From Limnobacter sp. (GTDB lineage Bacteria > Pseudomonadota > Gammaproteobacteria > Burkholderiales > Burkholderiaceae_B): a stretch of 64,000 bases of DNA. Below the pieces are notes generated by a model. The model did not search any database. It was not told the DNA's origin and saw nothing but the letters and a program-made list of their open reading frames with translations. A program made the position numbers and the translations under genes. Every line of letters starts with the position of its first letter. Positions within the stretch are counted from its first letter, which is position 1. Positions 18,514-28,162 of this stretch are shown piece by piece. The stretch is taken from contig JARWZZ010000014.1 of the NCBI GenBank assembly GCA_029866125.1, forward strand, positions 62,001-126,000. Reading direction: 5' to 3'.

Positions 18514-19503
18514 ATGCAAACACCTGAACTGCCTGCAAATGAAGCGGAGCGTAACAATGCGCTGGACGAGCTTGGACTGATTTACACACCAGCCGAGGCT
18601 CGGTTTGACCGCATTACCCGGTTGGTCAAACGCCATTTTGGGATGGATGCAGCCTTGGTGTCTTTGGTTTACAAAGACATGCAGTGGTTCAAATCTGTTC
18701 AAGGCTTGAATGCGTGCTCAACATCGCGCGATGTTTCGTTTTGTGGCCATGTGATACTGCAAGACCTGATGTTCGAAATTCCGGATGCCTTGGAAGATCC
18801 ACGTTTCTGCGACAATCCTTTGGTGATTGGTGGGCCAAAAGTGCGTTTTTATGCTGGTGTACCCCTAAAGGACAAGCAAGGCTTGAATTTAGGCACCCTG
18901 TGCATGTTCAGCAGCATACCCCGTAGCTTGGACCATGAGGAAAGACGAGATTTCATGGAATTTGCTGCACTTGCCGAGCTTGAGTTGGAGCGGGGCGGTA
19001 TTTCGCCAGTGGTGGAAGATTTGGTGTCGCAAACACCCGAATCCCGAAGAGTCATGATGATTGACCCCATTTTGGGTACTTGGAACCGGCTAGGTTTCAA
19101 AGAATTAGCGACCAGAGAGTGCCAAGCCGCCTTAATGGGCGAGTATGGTTTGGGTATTTTCAATGTCAAAATTTTGAATTTTGACGAATTGCAAACACGC
19201 TTTGGAACTCAGCGTGGTGTCGATATTTCACGTTACGCAGCATCCGTGTGCCGAGAACAAATGAGCCCTATCGGTAGTGTGGGGTCCTTGGGGCAAGACC
19301 ATTTGATTCTGTTGGTGCCCCGCTTGCAACAAGGTGATTTAAGCCTTTTACTGGACAGGCTAGACCGGGCATTTGCTGGGGGTTCCTTGATTTCTCAAAG
19401 TGTTGAAATTCAACCGCAGGTGGTTGTCACCGGGTTACATTGTTCCGCTGAGGCATTGCAAAGCCGTTCAGTGTCGCAATTTGTGGATTCTTTGCTTCAC
19501 TAA
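18514..19503 (+). CDS. GAF domain protein with degenerate GGDEF-like domain
   Basis: Cytoplasmic protein of 329 residues with no membrane segment. Residues about 25-160 form a GAF domain (AALVSLVYKDMQWFKSVQGL..., VRFYAGVPL..., LGTLCMFSS). Residues about 180-325 look like a diguanylate cyclase fold: DPILGTWNRLGF (184-194 region) matches the N-terminal GGDEF-domain signature. The active-site GG[D/E]EF is replaced by SLGQDH at 258-263, so catalysis is unlikely. It may bind a nucleotide or act as a sensor. It lies between guaB and guaA, the genes that make GMP. Confidence 0.8.
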   Translation: MQTPELPANEAERNNALDELGLIYTPAEARFDRITRLVKRHFGMDAALVSLVYKDMQWFKSVQGLNACSTSRDVSFCGHVILQDLMFEIPDALEDPRFCDNPLVIGGPKVRFYAGVPLKDKQGLNLGTLCMFSSIPRSLDHEERRDFMEFAALAELELERGGISPVVEDLVSQTPESRRVMMIDPILGTWNRLGFKELATRECQAALMGEYGLGIFNVKILNFDELQTRFGTQRGVDISRYAASVCREQMSPIGSVGSLGQDHLILLVPRLQQGDLSLLLDRLDRAFAGGSLISQSVEIQPQVVVTGLHCSAEALQSRSVSQFVDSLLH

Positions 19504-19559
19504 CAAGCTCTTAGACAAAACTCTTAGACCAAATTATCAGATAAGCCGCATTTCTTAAT

Positions 19560-21182
19560 ATGAAACATCAAAAAATTCTAGTGTTGGACTTTGGTTCGCA
19601 GGTTACCCAATTGATTGCCCGCCGCGTGCGTGAGTGCGGCGTGCTCTGCGAAATTTTGCCGTGTGACGCAGACTCCAATCGAATTCGTGACTTTGGCGCT
19701 TCCGGCATTATTTTGTCGGGCAGCCACCAATCTGCCTATTTGGACAGCACAGAAAAAGCCCCCGCGATTGTGTTTGAACTTGGCATTCCGGTGCTGGGTA
19801 TTTGCTATGGCATGCAAACCATGGCCCAGCAACTGGGCGGGCGGGTTGAGGCAGGCACCGTGCGCGAGTTTGGCCATGCCATGGTGCGCGCCCGCGGGCA
19901 CACTGAATTGCTCAAAGGCATTCAGGACGAAACCAATGCGGAGGGCCACGGCCTGCTGGATGTGTGGATGAGCCACGGCGACAAAGTCACCGAATTGCCA
20001 GCCGGATTTAAAGTGATGGCCAGCACCGACTCCTGCCCAATTGCAGGCATGGCGGATGAAACTCGTCGCTTTTATGGCGTTCAATTTCACCCCGAAGTCA
20101 CCCACACCAAGCGCGGAAAGGATTTGCTTGAGCGCTTTGTCAAAGTGATTTGCGGATGCGATGGCGATTGGTCCATGCCCAATTTTGCGGAAGAGGCCAT
20201 TACTAAAATCCGCGAACAAGTGGGCTCAGATGAAGTGATTCTCGGCCTTTCTGGCGGGGTAGATTCCTCCGTTGCAGCCGCTTTGATTCACAAAGCGATT
20301 GGCGATCAATTGACTTGTGTATTTGTAGACCACGGCTTGCTGCGCCACAACGAAGGCAAGCAGGTCATGGAAACATTCGCCAAACACTTGGGTGTGCGGG
20401 TTGTGCATGTGGACGCCACCGACGAATTTATGGGCCAGTTGACCGGGGTCAGCGACCCAGAGGCCAAGCGTAAAATCATTGGTAAAGCATTTGTGGATGT
20501 GTTTCAGCGTGAATCTGACAAGCGCCAGAATGCCAAATGGTTGGCCCAAGGCACCATCTATCCGGATGTCATCGAATCCGCGGGCGGAAAAACCGGCAAA
20601 GCCACCAACATCAAATCACACCACAATGTGGGCGGCCTGCCAGACACCATGAAGCTAAAGCTTTTGGAACCCCTTCGCGACTTGTTCAAAGACGAAGTAC
20701 GCAAACTGGGTGTCGAGCTGGGCTTAGATCCTGAAATGGTTTATCGCCACCCATTCCCCGGCCCCGGCTTGGGCGTGCGTATTTTGGGCGAAGTCAAAGC
20801 TGAATATGCCAAAGTGCTGCAACTGGCGGATGCAATTTTCATTGAAGAGTTGCGTAAAACCAAGGCCACTGCAGCCGATGTGGCTGCTGAATGTTGCCGC
20901 GAAGAAGACATCGGAAAATCGTGGTACGACCTAACCAGCCAAGCCTTTGCTGTGTTTTTGCCGGTGAAGTCGGTTGGTGTAATGGGAGATGGCCGCACTT
21001 ACGAATATGTGGTGGCCTTGCGAGCCGTTCAAACTTTGGACTTTATGACTGCCCATTGGGCGCATTTGCCTTACAAGTTGTTGGGCCGGGTTTCAAACCG
21101 CATTATCAACGAAGTGTCTGGCCTGAACCGCGTGGTGTATGACGTGTCGGGTAAGCCACCAGCAACGATTGAGTGGGAATGA
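19560..21182 (+). CDS. guaA: GuaA, GMP synthase (glutamine-hydrolysing)
   Basis: Converts XMP, ATP and glutamine to GMP. The class I glutamine amidotransferase domain (about 4-200) has the triad Cys82 (GICYGMQ), His177 and Glu179 (FHPEV). The ATP-pyrophosphatase domain starts about 205 with [15 protein letters not shown], followed by the C-terminal dimerisation domain ending [18 protein letters not shown]. Length 540 is slightly above the usual 515-525. The downstream sequence changes abruptly to AT-rich; the guaA 3' end is a known integration site for genomic islands in other bacteria. Confidence 0.98.
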   Translation: MKHQKILVLDFGSQVTQLIARRVRECGVLCEILPCDADSNRIRDFGASGIILSGSHQSAYLDSTEKAPAIVFELGIPVLGICYGMQTMAQQLGGRVEAGTVREFGHAMVRARGHTELLKGIQDETNAEGHGLLDVWMSHGDKVTELPAGFKVMASTDSCPIAGMADETRRFYGVQFHPEVTHTKRGKDLLERFVKVICGCDGDWSMPNFAEEAITKIREQVGSDEVILGLSGGVDSSVAAALIHKAIGDQLTCVFVDHGLLRHNEGKQVMETFAKHLGVRVVHVDATDEFMGQLTGVSDPEAKRKIIGKAFVDVFQRESDKRQNAKWLAQGTIYPDVIESAGGKTGKATNIKSHHNVGGLPDTMKLKLLEPLRDLFKDEVRKLGVELGLDPEMVYRHPFPGPGLGVRILGEVKAEYAKVLQLADAIFIEELRKTKATAADVAAECCREEDIGKSWYDLTSQAFAVFLPVKSVGVMGDGRTYEYVVALRAVQTLDFMTAHWAHLPYKLLGRVSNRIINEVSGLNRVVYDVSGKPPATIEWE

Positions 21183-21564
21183 CTTAAAAGCCTTGATGTT
21201 TTGATTTAGGTGTTTTGATGTCAGCGGCGATAGATACTTTTCACGATTATTTAAACCTTTATTAAATACAATTTTAAAGCCTAAATAAAATAAAAGTGTT
21301 TCCATCGAGATGCACAACATCGAGTTAAGGGGAAAATGTTGCGGTTGTGCAGAACGACTAAGTGCCAGCAATAGCGTTATAGTGCATAGAGTATATATAC
21401 TCGTAAATTGGTTAGAGTGTTCGCAGAGGTTGAGTAACTATTTTTTATCGTTACTCACTTCCCTTAAGTTAGCTGATATCCTCGGTGAATTGGACGCGCA
21501 GGACGGGGGAGCAACTGGAGAGAGCTATGCAGCTTTTTTGGTGGAGATCAGAGGAAATTTTGTT
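21183..21564. other. AT-rich non-coding stretch after guaA with a 14-bp palindrome
   Basis: About 380 bases without a convincing gene. The first 120 bases are strongly AT-rich with TTTTGAT repeats. The perfect palindrome GAGTATATATACTC lies at 21389-21402. An open frame from 21310 runs into the next gene but has no family resemblance. No tRNA fold, terminator or IS end was recognised. Confidence 0.5.
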
Positions 21565-22008
21565 ATGAGCGAAGATAAAGAGCTTAGGTCGATCGAAGTA
21601 TCGAATATTGATGCTGCCAAAGTTGCAGTGGCTATGGCGGCGGCCATTATCATTATCCCTACGCTTTTGGCTTTCGGAAATAGCGTGGATGATATCGGAG
21701 GATATTTTGCTCAAAAATTGATTGCAGGCTTGTTCTTGTTTCCAATTCTTTTTTTGATTGCTAAATATGTTGTCAAGCCAAAAAAGAGGACTAATTTATC
21801 TTCTGAAACAGGGGCGTTGGTTGAAGAAAGAGATATTAGCAAATGGAACTATTTCGGGGTAATTGTTGGCCCGATTATGTTGGTACTAATATTTGTTCCA
21901 GACTTTCTCGAAGGGAAGGTTGGTGTTAACTATTGGCTGGGCGTGATCTTCTGGATTGTTGTTATATTTTTCTCGGCAAAAAATATTCTTAAGACAAGAA
22001 GACGTTAA
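21565..22008 (+). CDS. Uncharacterised four-helix membrane protein
   Basis: I do not recognise this protein. From ATG 21565 (AGAGGA about 9 bases upstream) it has 147 residues with four predicted membrane helices at about 17-38, 50-70, 96-112 and 121-139. A short acidic N-terminus and the basic C-terminus NILKTRRR suggest a cytoplasmic tail. The frame is open back to 21310, but the upstream part looks non-coding. Codon use includes AGA, AGG and ATA, unlike neighbouring genes, and base composition is AT-rich, suggesting recent acquisition. It stands alone between guaA and tadA. Confidence 0.6.
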   Translation: MSEDKELRSIEVSNIDAAKVAVAMAAAIIIIPTLLAFGNSVDDIGGYFAQKLIAGLFLFPILFLIAKYVVKPKKRTNLSSETGALVEERDISKWNYFGVIVGPIMLVLIFVPDFLEGKVGVNYWLGVIFWIVVIFFSAKNILKTRRR

Positions 22009-22167
22009 GGAGGAAAAATCCTTTGTTGTATGATTTGAGAAATGTATGAGTTTAATTGTCGACGTACTTCATTTTTTATTAATGTCACAATGTTACGGCT
22101 TTAAATATTTACAAAAACTTACAAATTCATGTTTATAAATCACATCCTTGCGAATTAATCAGATTTT

Positions 22168-22196
22168 TTTACGTATAAACACTGGACAGGTATAAT
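22168..22196 (+). promoter_or_regulatory. Candidate sigma-70 promoter for tadA
   Basis: TTTACG (22168-22173) and a perfect TATAAT (22191-22196) are separated by 17 bases and lie about 30 bases before the tadA ATG. The surrounding 217-base gap (22009-22225) is AT-rich and otherwise empty. Confidence 0.5.
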
Positions 22197-22225
22197 TTAT
22201 ATTCAATCCAACACAAACGGCCTGC

Positions 22226-23008
22226 ATGAGCAATCGCTTTTTTGTTACCTCTTGGATGCCACAGGGGCCTGAAGCCACTCAAGACCTTGAGCACATGCAA
22301 ATTGCATTGGATTGCGCAAGCGAAGCACGGCTGCACAAGGAGGTGCCTGTGGGTGCCGCCTTGTATTTGGATGGAAAGTTGTTGGGGCAGGGGTTTAATC
22401 AACCTTGCTCCAGCAAAGACCCCACCAGCCATGCTGAAATTGTCGCCATTCGCCAAGCCTGCCAGAACTTTGGCAATTACAGGCTGACGCATTCCACTTT
22501 GTACGTCACGCTTCAACCTTGTTTGATGTGTTTGGGTGCGATTTTGCATGCCCGCATTGGCCGTGTGGTTATCGGTGCACCGGACTCCCGCTACAACAGC
22601 GATTTGACTCAGGCTTTGGATGCATTCAGGATGTCTGAAGCCTGGCATGACTGCCGGTTTGAAACAGGTTGCCGAGCAGCCGAATCTCAAGACCTGATGA
22701 AAGCGTTTTTTCAGGCGCGGCGGCCTGACCGTTACAGCACCTTGAAGAATTTGAAGTCGCTGAGTGATTTGCCCAATGTGAACAAGGCAACAATTGCATT
22801 GCTGAACACGCTGGGTTTTCAAACGGGCGATGACTTTTGCAGCTTGGGCTTGGACGAAAGCCAGCTGAAAATTATGCAAGCAATCAACGCAGACTTGGGC
22901 ATCAATCATTCAGGCCCAGACCTTGAGCCTGATCAAATCGCAATCCTGAAAAGCCTTTGTGATTTTTTGCAAGGCGAGCCCGTTCGCTCGTGGAAAGACT
23001 ACCTATGA
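22226..23008 (+). CDS. tadA: TadA, tRNA-specific adenosine deaminase, with C-terminal extension
   Basis: Deaminates A34 to inosine in tRNA-Arg(ACG). Zinc and catalytic residues are visible: His69-Ala-Glu71 and Pro98-Cys99-x-x-Cys102. Usual TadA is about 150-170 residues; this one has 260. The extra 85-100 residues (SLSDLPNVNKATIALLNTLG... to the end) resemble a helix-hairpin-helix/TfoX-C-like fold and are not part of the deaminase. The stop overlaps the ldcA start (ATGA). Confidence 0.93.
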   Translation: MSNRFFVTSWMPQGPEATQDLEHMQIALDCASEARLHKEVPVGAALYLDGKLLGQGFNQPCSSKDPTSHAEIVAIRQACQNFGNYRLTHSTLYVTLQPCLMCLGAILHARIGRVVIGAPDSRYNSDLTQALDAFRMSEAWHDCRFETGCRAAESQDLMKAFFQARRPDRYSTLKNLKSLSDLPNVNKATIALLNTLGFQTGDDFCSLGLDESQLKIMQAINADLGINHSGPDLEPDQIAILKSLCDFLQGEPVRSWKDYL

Positions 23009-23955
23009 AAAAACAATTCGACCACATGGTGATTTGCTCACCCAGCGGCGCTGTCATTGAAGAAGGCCGACTGAACCGCGGCATTGAGGCCCTGGGCAAA
23101 TACGGTTTACCCATGATTGAGCAAGGCAACACCCGCTCACGCTTTGAGCGTTTTGCGGGCACAGACTTGGAGCGCACTCAAGCGCTGAACATGGCTTTGG
23201 GTTTGTCACAAACAGGGCTGGTCATGTGCACGCGTGGTGGCTACGGCTTGAGCCGAATCCTGCATGACATTGACCTACACGGCATGGCTTCATCATGCGC
23301 GCGTTACGAGCATGTTTTGTGCGGTCACAGCGACTTGACTGGCTTGCAACTGGCATTGCTTAAATCGGGCGCCCCGCCTGCATCCCTTTTGCATGGCCCG
23401 ATGGTGTGCTTCGACTTTGGGCCTGAAGAGGGGCCCGACCCCGAAACCCTGAGCCATTTTGAGTCTGCAGTGTTTGAAGGCTGTGTGGATGTTCAATGGA
23501 CCATGGATTCCAACCCTTTATTGACTGAAGGCACCGTATGTGGCCCGGTATGGGGCGGAAATTTGTCGCTGCTGTGCAGCTTGATGGGTACGCCCTGGCA
23601 GCCCGAAATTCCGGGTGGAATTTTAATCATTGAAGACATCAATGAGCCTTTTTACAAAGTGGAGCGCATGCTGCTCCAGCTGTTGCATGGGGGCGTGTTG
23701 GCTGAACAATCGGCCATCGTGTTGGGTGATTTTGGTGACCTCAAACCCAGCAGCCACGACAATGGTTTTGGATTGGAGTCCATTGTTCAAAACCTATCCA
23801 AAGAAATCGAAATTCCTATTCTTCAACAATTCACATTTGGGCATTGCACACCCAAAGCCTGTTGGTTTCAAGGTGCAGTGGGTGAATTGTCCTGGAGCGT
23901 TGAGTCGAACGCTGTGAAGGCCCGCCTTCAACAATCCATTGCAGTCGCAGCCTGA
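23005..23955 (+). CDS. ldcA: LD-carboxypeptidase (LdcA, peptidase S66)
   Basis: Cytoplasmic serine peptidase that trims the terminal D-Ala from murein tetrapeptides during recycling. The catalytic Ser109 is in CGHSDLTGLQ, the Glu in LIIEDINEPFYKVERM, and the His in TFGHCTPK. Length 316 from the ATG at 23005, which overlaps the tadA stop by four bases; the open frame starts at 22990. It complements NagZ, encoded near 51 kb, in murein recycling. Confidence 0.93.
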   Translation: MKKQFDHMVICSPSGAVIEEGRLNRGIEALGKYGLPMIEQGNTRSRFERFAGTDLERTQALNMALGLSQTGLVMCTRGGYGLSRILHDIDLHGMASSCARYEHVLCGHSDLTGLQLALLKSGAPPASLLHGPMVCFDFGPEEGPDPETLSHFESAVFEGCVDVQWTMDSNPLLTEGTVCGPVWGGNLSLLCSLMGTPWQPEIPGGILIIEDINEPFYKVERMLLQLLHGGVLAEQSAIVLGDFGDLKPSSHDNGFGLESIVQNLSKEIEIPILQQFTFGHCTPKACWFQGAVGELSWSVESNAVKARLQQSIAVAA

Positions 23956-24060
23956 GTACACCAAAGCGCACTCATTGGCACACTGGGCCGCGCACTTAAT
24001 GGTTATAATGCCACCTTCCCGAAATTCCTTTGTTTTTCCAAGGCTTAAAGCACATACCCC

Positions 24061-25659
24061 ATGTTAAGTACCGCAAACCTCACCATTCAGTTTGGTGCGA
24101 AACCCCTATTTGAAAACGTCAACGCCAAGTTTTCCGACGGCAACCGTTATGGTTTGATCGGCGCAAACGGCTGCGGTAAATCCACGCTGATGAAAATACT
24201 GGGTGGGGATCTTGAGCCTTCTTCCGGCCAAGTGATGCTGGAACCCTATATCCGCCTGGGTAAGCTGCGCCAAGACCAGTTTGCGTTTGAAGATTACCGC
24301 GTGCTTGATGTGGTGATGATGGGCCACAATGAAATGTGGAAAGCCATGCACGAACGGGATGCCATTTACGCCAATGCCGAGGCCACAGACGACGATTACA
24401 TGAAAGCGGCTGACCTGGAAGCGGTGTTTGCCGAATACGGTGGCTACGAGGCTGAAGCCAAAGCAGGGGAGTTGTTGCTGGGGCTTGGTTTCCCGGTAGA
24501 CCAACATCAGCAGCCGATGCGCGAAATTGCACCGGGTTGGAAGTTACGCGTGTTGCTGGCTCAAGCCTTGTTTTCAAAACCTGATGTATTGCTGCTGGAC
24601 GAACCGACCAACAACTTGGACATCAACACCATCCGTTGGCTGGAAAACGTGCTGAACCAATATGACAGCACCATGATCATTATCAGTCACGACCGGCATT
24701 TCCTGAATGCGGTGTGTACCCACATGGCTGACTTGGATTACGGCGCACTACAAATCGTGCCCGGCAATTATGACGACTACATGCTGGCGGCAGCCCAAGC
24801 CCGTGAGCGTGCGATGGCCGCCAACGCCCGCGCCAAGGATAAAATTGGCGAGCTTCAAGACTTCGTGCGCCGTTTTGCGGCCAACAAGTCCAAGGCTCGT
24901 CAAGCCACATCCCGGCAAAAGCAAATCGAGAAGTTAAAGACAGATGCCGTGGTTTTAAAGCCATCTTCACGTCAAAACCCGTTTATTCGATTTGAGCAAA
25001 AGAAGAAAATGCACCGCTTGGCCGTGGAGCTGGACAACATCAGCAAAGGCTATGACGGCATACCTGTGATTCGCGACTTTTCAGTCATGATTGAAGCCGG
25101 CGACAAAGTGGGCATTGTGGGTGCCAACGGTGTGGGTAAAACCACCTTGCTTAAAATGCTGGCACAGGTGCTTACACCTGATTTTGGCGAAGTGAAATGG
25201 TCTGAAAATGCAGACATTGGCTACATGGCGCAAGACGTTGGCCATGAATTTGACATCAAAGCCAATTTGACCGAGTGGGTAGAGCGCTTTAAGCAAGAAG
25301 CGGATGACGACCAAGCCATACGCGGTATTTTGGGCCGCTTGCTGTTTAGCCAAGACGACATCGCCAAGCAAGTGAAAGTGTGTTCAGGTGGCGAGAAAAA
25401 CCGATTGGTGTTTGGCCGCTTGATGCTGGGCCGTCACAACGTCATGCTGCTGGATGAACCCACCAACCACTTGGACATGGAATCAATCGAATCACTGCAA
25501 TACGCGCTTGAAAAGTATGAAGGCACCGTGTTTGTAGTGACGCATGACCGGGAATTCCTGAACGGCATAGCCACCCGCATTCTTGAAGTGCGCGAGGACG
25601 GAATCACAGACTACCGCGGTTCTTATGAGGAATACCTCGATAGCCTGGAAGTGAACTAA
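24061..25659 (+). CDS. ybiT: YbiT-type ABC-F ATPase
   Basis: Soluble ABC-F protein with two ABC domains and no membrane segment, expected to act on the ribosome E site. Domain 1 (about 1-245) has Walker [10 protein letters not shown] and Walker [12 protein letters not shown]. The linker (about 245-320) is charged. Domain 2 has GANGVGKTT and [10 protein letters not shown]. The first signature motif reads APGWK instead of SGG, which is normal for the YbiT branch; the second is CSGGE. Nearly collinear with E. coli YbiT over its whole 532 residues. TATAAT at 24004-24009 may be its -10. Confidence 0.93.
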   Translation: MLSTANLTIQFGAKPLFENVNAKFSDGNRYGLIGANGCGKSTLMKILGGDLEPSSGQVMLEPYIRLGKLRQDQFAFEDYRVLDVVMMGHNEMWKAMHERDAIYANAEATDDDYMKAADLEAVFAEYGGYEAEAKAGELLLGLGFPVDQHQQPMREIAPGWKLRVLLAQALFSKPDVLLLDEPTNNLDINTIRWLENVLNQYDSTMIIISHDRHFLNAVCTHMADLDYGALQIVPGNYDDYMLAAAQARERAMAANARAKDKIGELQDFVRRFAANKSKARQATSRQKQIEKLKTDAVVLKPSSRQNPFIRFEQKKKMHRLAVELDNISKGYDGIPVIRDFSVMIEAGDKVGIVGANGVGKTTLLKMLAQVLTPDFGEVKWSENADIGYMAQDVGHEFDIKANLTEWVERFKQEADDDQAIRGILGRLLFSQDDIAKQVKVCSGGEKNRLVFGRLMLGRHNVMLLDEPTNHLDMESIESLQYALEKYEGTVFVVTHDREFLNGIATRILEVREDGITDYRGSYEEYLDSLEVN

Positions 25660-25675
25660 GCAACACGCCAAAAGC

Positions 25676-26914
25676 CTATTTGGCTGGTACGGGTTTGACC
25701 CTGCCAGCCACTCGCTTGGCTTTGGCACGGGCTTCATCCGTGTCAGCCGCGCGGGCCAATGCGACGCCCATCCTGCGCTTGGCAAAACTTTCGGGTTTAC
25801 CAAACAGGCGTAAATCAGTGCCAGGCTCGGCCAACGCTTGCGCAACACCTTCAAAGCCAATGCCTGCCGCTTCCATGCCGCCGTAAATCACCGCGCTTGC
25901 GCCGGGCGTTTTCAGGCTAGTGTCCACAGGCAAGCCCAAAATGGCACGTGCATGAAGTTCAAATTCGTTTTGCCACTGTGTAATCATGGTGACCATGCCG
26001 GTGTCGTGCGGGCGGGGGCTGACTTCAGAAAACCAAACGGTATCGCCTTTCACAAACATTTCCACGCCAAACAAGCCTGTACCGCCTAGGGCTGTGGTTA
26101 CTTTGTCGGCCATGTGCTTTGCGCTGTCCAAAGCCACCGGGCTCATGGCTTGAGGCTGCCAACTTTCTACATAATCACCGCTGACTTGAACATGCCCCAC
26201 GGGGTCGCAATAGCTGGTTGTGATCAACCCAGTTGCTGCATCGCGGCTGCGAACCGTTAAAAGCGTGATTTCATAATCGAATTCCACCAAGGCTTCCGCA
26301 ATAACGCGGCCTGCATCCACTCGGCCTGCCGAGCCGGCATAGTCCCAAGCGGCCTTCAGTTCGGCGGGGCCATCCACTTTGGACTGGCCTTTACCGGAAG
26401 AGGACATCACGGGCTTGATGATGCAGGGGTAACCTATTGGGGACTTCCCATTGATGCCTTGTTCCACCGCTTTTTGAAGGGTGTCAAAATCACTGGCAAA
26501 TGCGTAATGGGAGCAAAGCAAACCCAAATCTTCAGCAGCCAAGCAGCGTATGCCTTCCCGGTTCATGGTCAACCAAGCCGCGTTGGCTGTGGGCACGACT
26601 CGAACCACGCCTGCAGCTTCCATCTCTTTCAGGGTGGAGGTGGCAATGGCTTCAATTTCCGGTACCACAATGTGGGGTTTTTCTAGGGCAATCAACGCCT
26701 TAAGCGCATCTGCGTCTGTCATGTTGATCACATGAAAACGATGCGCCACCTGATGGCCGGGGGCATTGGGGTAACGGTCAACCGCAATCACTTCGACGCC
26801 CAAACGCTGAAAAGCGATTATCACCTCTTTACCCAACTCACCACTGCCCAGCAACATCACTTTGATGGCGTTGGGGCTTAGCGGGGTTCCAAATTGTTCG
26901 GGAAAATGAATCAT
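25676..26914 (-). CDS. purT: PurT, formate-dependent phosphoribosylglycinamide formyltransferase
   Basis: ATP-grasp enzyme that makes formyl-GAR from GAR, formate and ATP, bypassing the folate-dependent PurN. The pre-ATP-grasp domain starts [21 protein letters not shown]. Residues about 115-310 form the ATP-grasp with [12 protein letters not shown], and [21 protein letters not shown] carry metal ligands. Length 412 is slightly longer than usual (about 395) from extra C-terminal residues. The ribosome site AGGT lies 6 bases upstream of ATG. Convergent with ybiT with only 16 bases between. Confidence 0.97.
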   Translation of the reverse strand: MIHFPEQFGTPLSPNAIKVMLLGSGELGKEVIIAFQRLGVEVIAVDRYPNAPGHQVAHRFHVINMTDADALKALIALEKPHIVVPEIEAIATSTLKEMEAAGVVRVVPTANAAWLTMNREGIRCLAAEDLGLLCSHYAFASDFDTLQKAVEQGINGKSPIGYPCIIKPVMSSSGKGQSKVDGPAELKAAWDYAGSAGRVDAGRVIAEALVEFDYEITLLTVRSRDAATGLITTSYCDPVGHVQVSGDYVESWQPQAMSPVALDSAKHMADKVTTALGGTGLFGVEMFVKGDTVWFSEVSPRPHDTGMVTMITQWQNEFELHARAILGLPVDTSLKTPGASAVIYGGMEAAGIGFEGVAQALAEPGTDLRLFGKPESFAKRRMGVALARAADTDEARAKAKRVAGRVKPVPAK

Positions 26915-26961
26915 TGTTTACCTATCTCCGTTTATTGTTCTTTATCTGTTTTTAATTTAAT

Positions 26962-28041
26962 TCAATTGATTGATTCAGACGACTCACCGTAATGAGCATG
27001 CGAGGCTTCATCAAAAAACACCACCAACAGCACCAGCAACACGGGGCCAATGATCAAGCCGACGATACCCATGGTGATTACGCCCCCAAAAACCCCAAAT
27101 AAAACAGCGAGGAAGGGCAGGTGGGTGCCGCCTTGAATCAGGATGGGGCGAATTAAATAATCAGCAATTAAAACAATGAAGCTGCCGGTGGTGATGAGCA
27201 CCACCGCTGCTGCACCATCCCCACTGAGGAACAAAATCATACCGACTACAGCCAACAGCCCGGGTGCAGCCATGGGTACAAACGCAATCAGGGCGGTAAT
27301 GGTACCTAGCAAAACAGGGGCATACACCCCGCATAAGCCATACAAAATCGACAAAATAACCGCTTCAGCAAAACTGACAATTACCAAGCCATTGACTGCT
27401 GCGCGCAGGGCGGGGGGCATGTGAGACACATAAGGCTTCCACCTTGCCCCCAACCAGTCGGCACCTATCCTGTTCATGCGTATGCTGATGGATGAACCAT
27501 CACGATAAAAGAAGAAGAGGACCCAAAGCGCAAAGAAGAGCGTCGTTACCCGACCAAGCAGCTCAAGCAGGATGGTGGATGCCGTGCCTTGTACCACGCC
27601 TAAGCGCTGAGTAAGCACATCACGAAGTAGGCCAGAAATTTGTTTGGGCACGCCCAAGTATTCATTCCAAGCGTCGATGAGGTAGTCACCAAATGCGGGC
27701 ACATCGGCCAACCACCGGGGCACAGGCACGCCTTGTTCGTCGGCCTTGAGCAAAAACACGGTGATTTGAATGACATCTTGCACCATAAACACCAGCAAAC
27801 CAATCATGGGCCCAACCAGCAAGAAAGCAACCAACAAGGTGCTTAAAAAGGCAGACCAATTGGGCTTACCCGGAAATTTAGCGCGGACACGGCCATGCAG
27901 TGGCCAAAATGCGGTTGCAATAATGCCCGCCCACAAAATGGCAAGCAGGAAGGGTGACAACACAACCGCAGCCCCAAGCAAAATCAAGACGGTGAAGAGT
28001 ATGCTGATAAGGGAACGGGGTTGTTTCAGGTGTTCTGCCAT
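26962..28041 (-). CDS. AI-2E family (PerM/YdiK-like) membrane transporter
   Basis: Polytopic inner-membrane protein of 359 residues with about eight hydrophobic helices. The paired helices at 20-65, a large loop region about 90-150, and a C-terminal helical block ending GIVGLIIGPVLLVLLVVFF match the UPF0118/AI-2E exporter family. Substrate is uncertain: family members range from autoinducer-2 exporters to Na+/H+ antiporters. Upstream of purT on the same strand, 47 bases away, possibly one transcript. Confidence 0.88.
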   Translation of the reverse strand: MAEHLKQPRSLISILFTVLILLGAAVVLSPFLLAILWAGIIATAFWPLHGRVRAKFPGKPNWSAFLSTLLVAFLLVGPMIGLLVFMVQDVIQITVFLLKADEQGVPVPRWLADVPAFGDYLIDAWNEYLGVPKQISGLLRDVLTQRLGVVQGTASTILLELLGRVTTLFFALWVLFFFYRDGSSISIRMNRIGADWLGARWKPYVSHMPPALRAAVNGLVIVSFAEAVILSILYGLCGVYAPVLLGTITALIAFVPMAAPGLLAVVGMILFLSGDGAAAVVLITTGSFIVLIADYLIRPILIQGGTHLPFLAVLFGVFGGVITMGIVGLIIGPVLLVLLVVFFDEASHAHYGESSESIN

Positions 28042-28162
28042 GTCAGCCTAAACAGGTGGTAAGCGTTATTGATGTCTTGAGGCATGGAAAGCCAAGCCGT
28101 CCCTGCATTGTAACAACGCCGGGGCTGAACTTAACTCAACAATCCGTCAAACTACTCTAACA

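Noticed and set aside
21310..21564. N-terminal extension of the four-helix membrane protein
   Set aside because: No domain and a Cys-rich, non-protein-like sequence; a good ribosome site lies before ATG 21565.
24061..25659. Degenerate first ABC signature (APGWK) in the ABC-F protein, seemingly a loss of function
   Set aside because: It is the normal form in YbiT-type ABC-F proteins, so not unusual.
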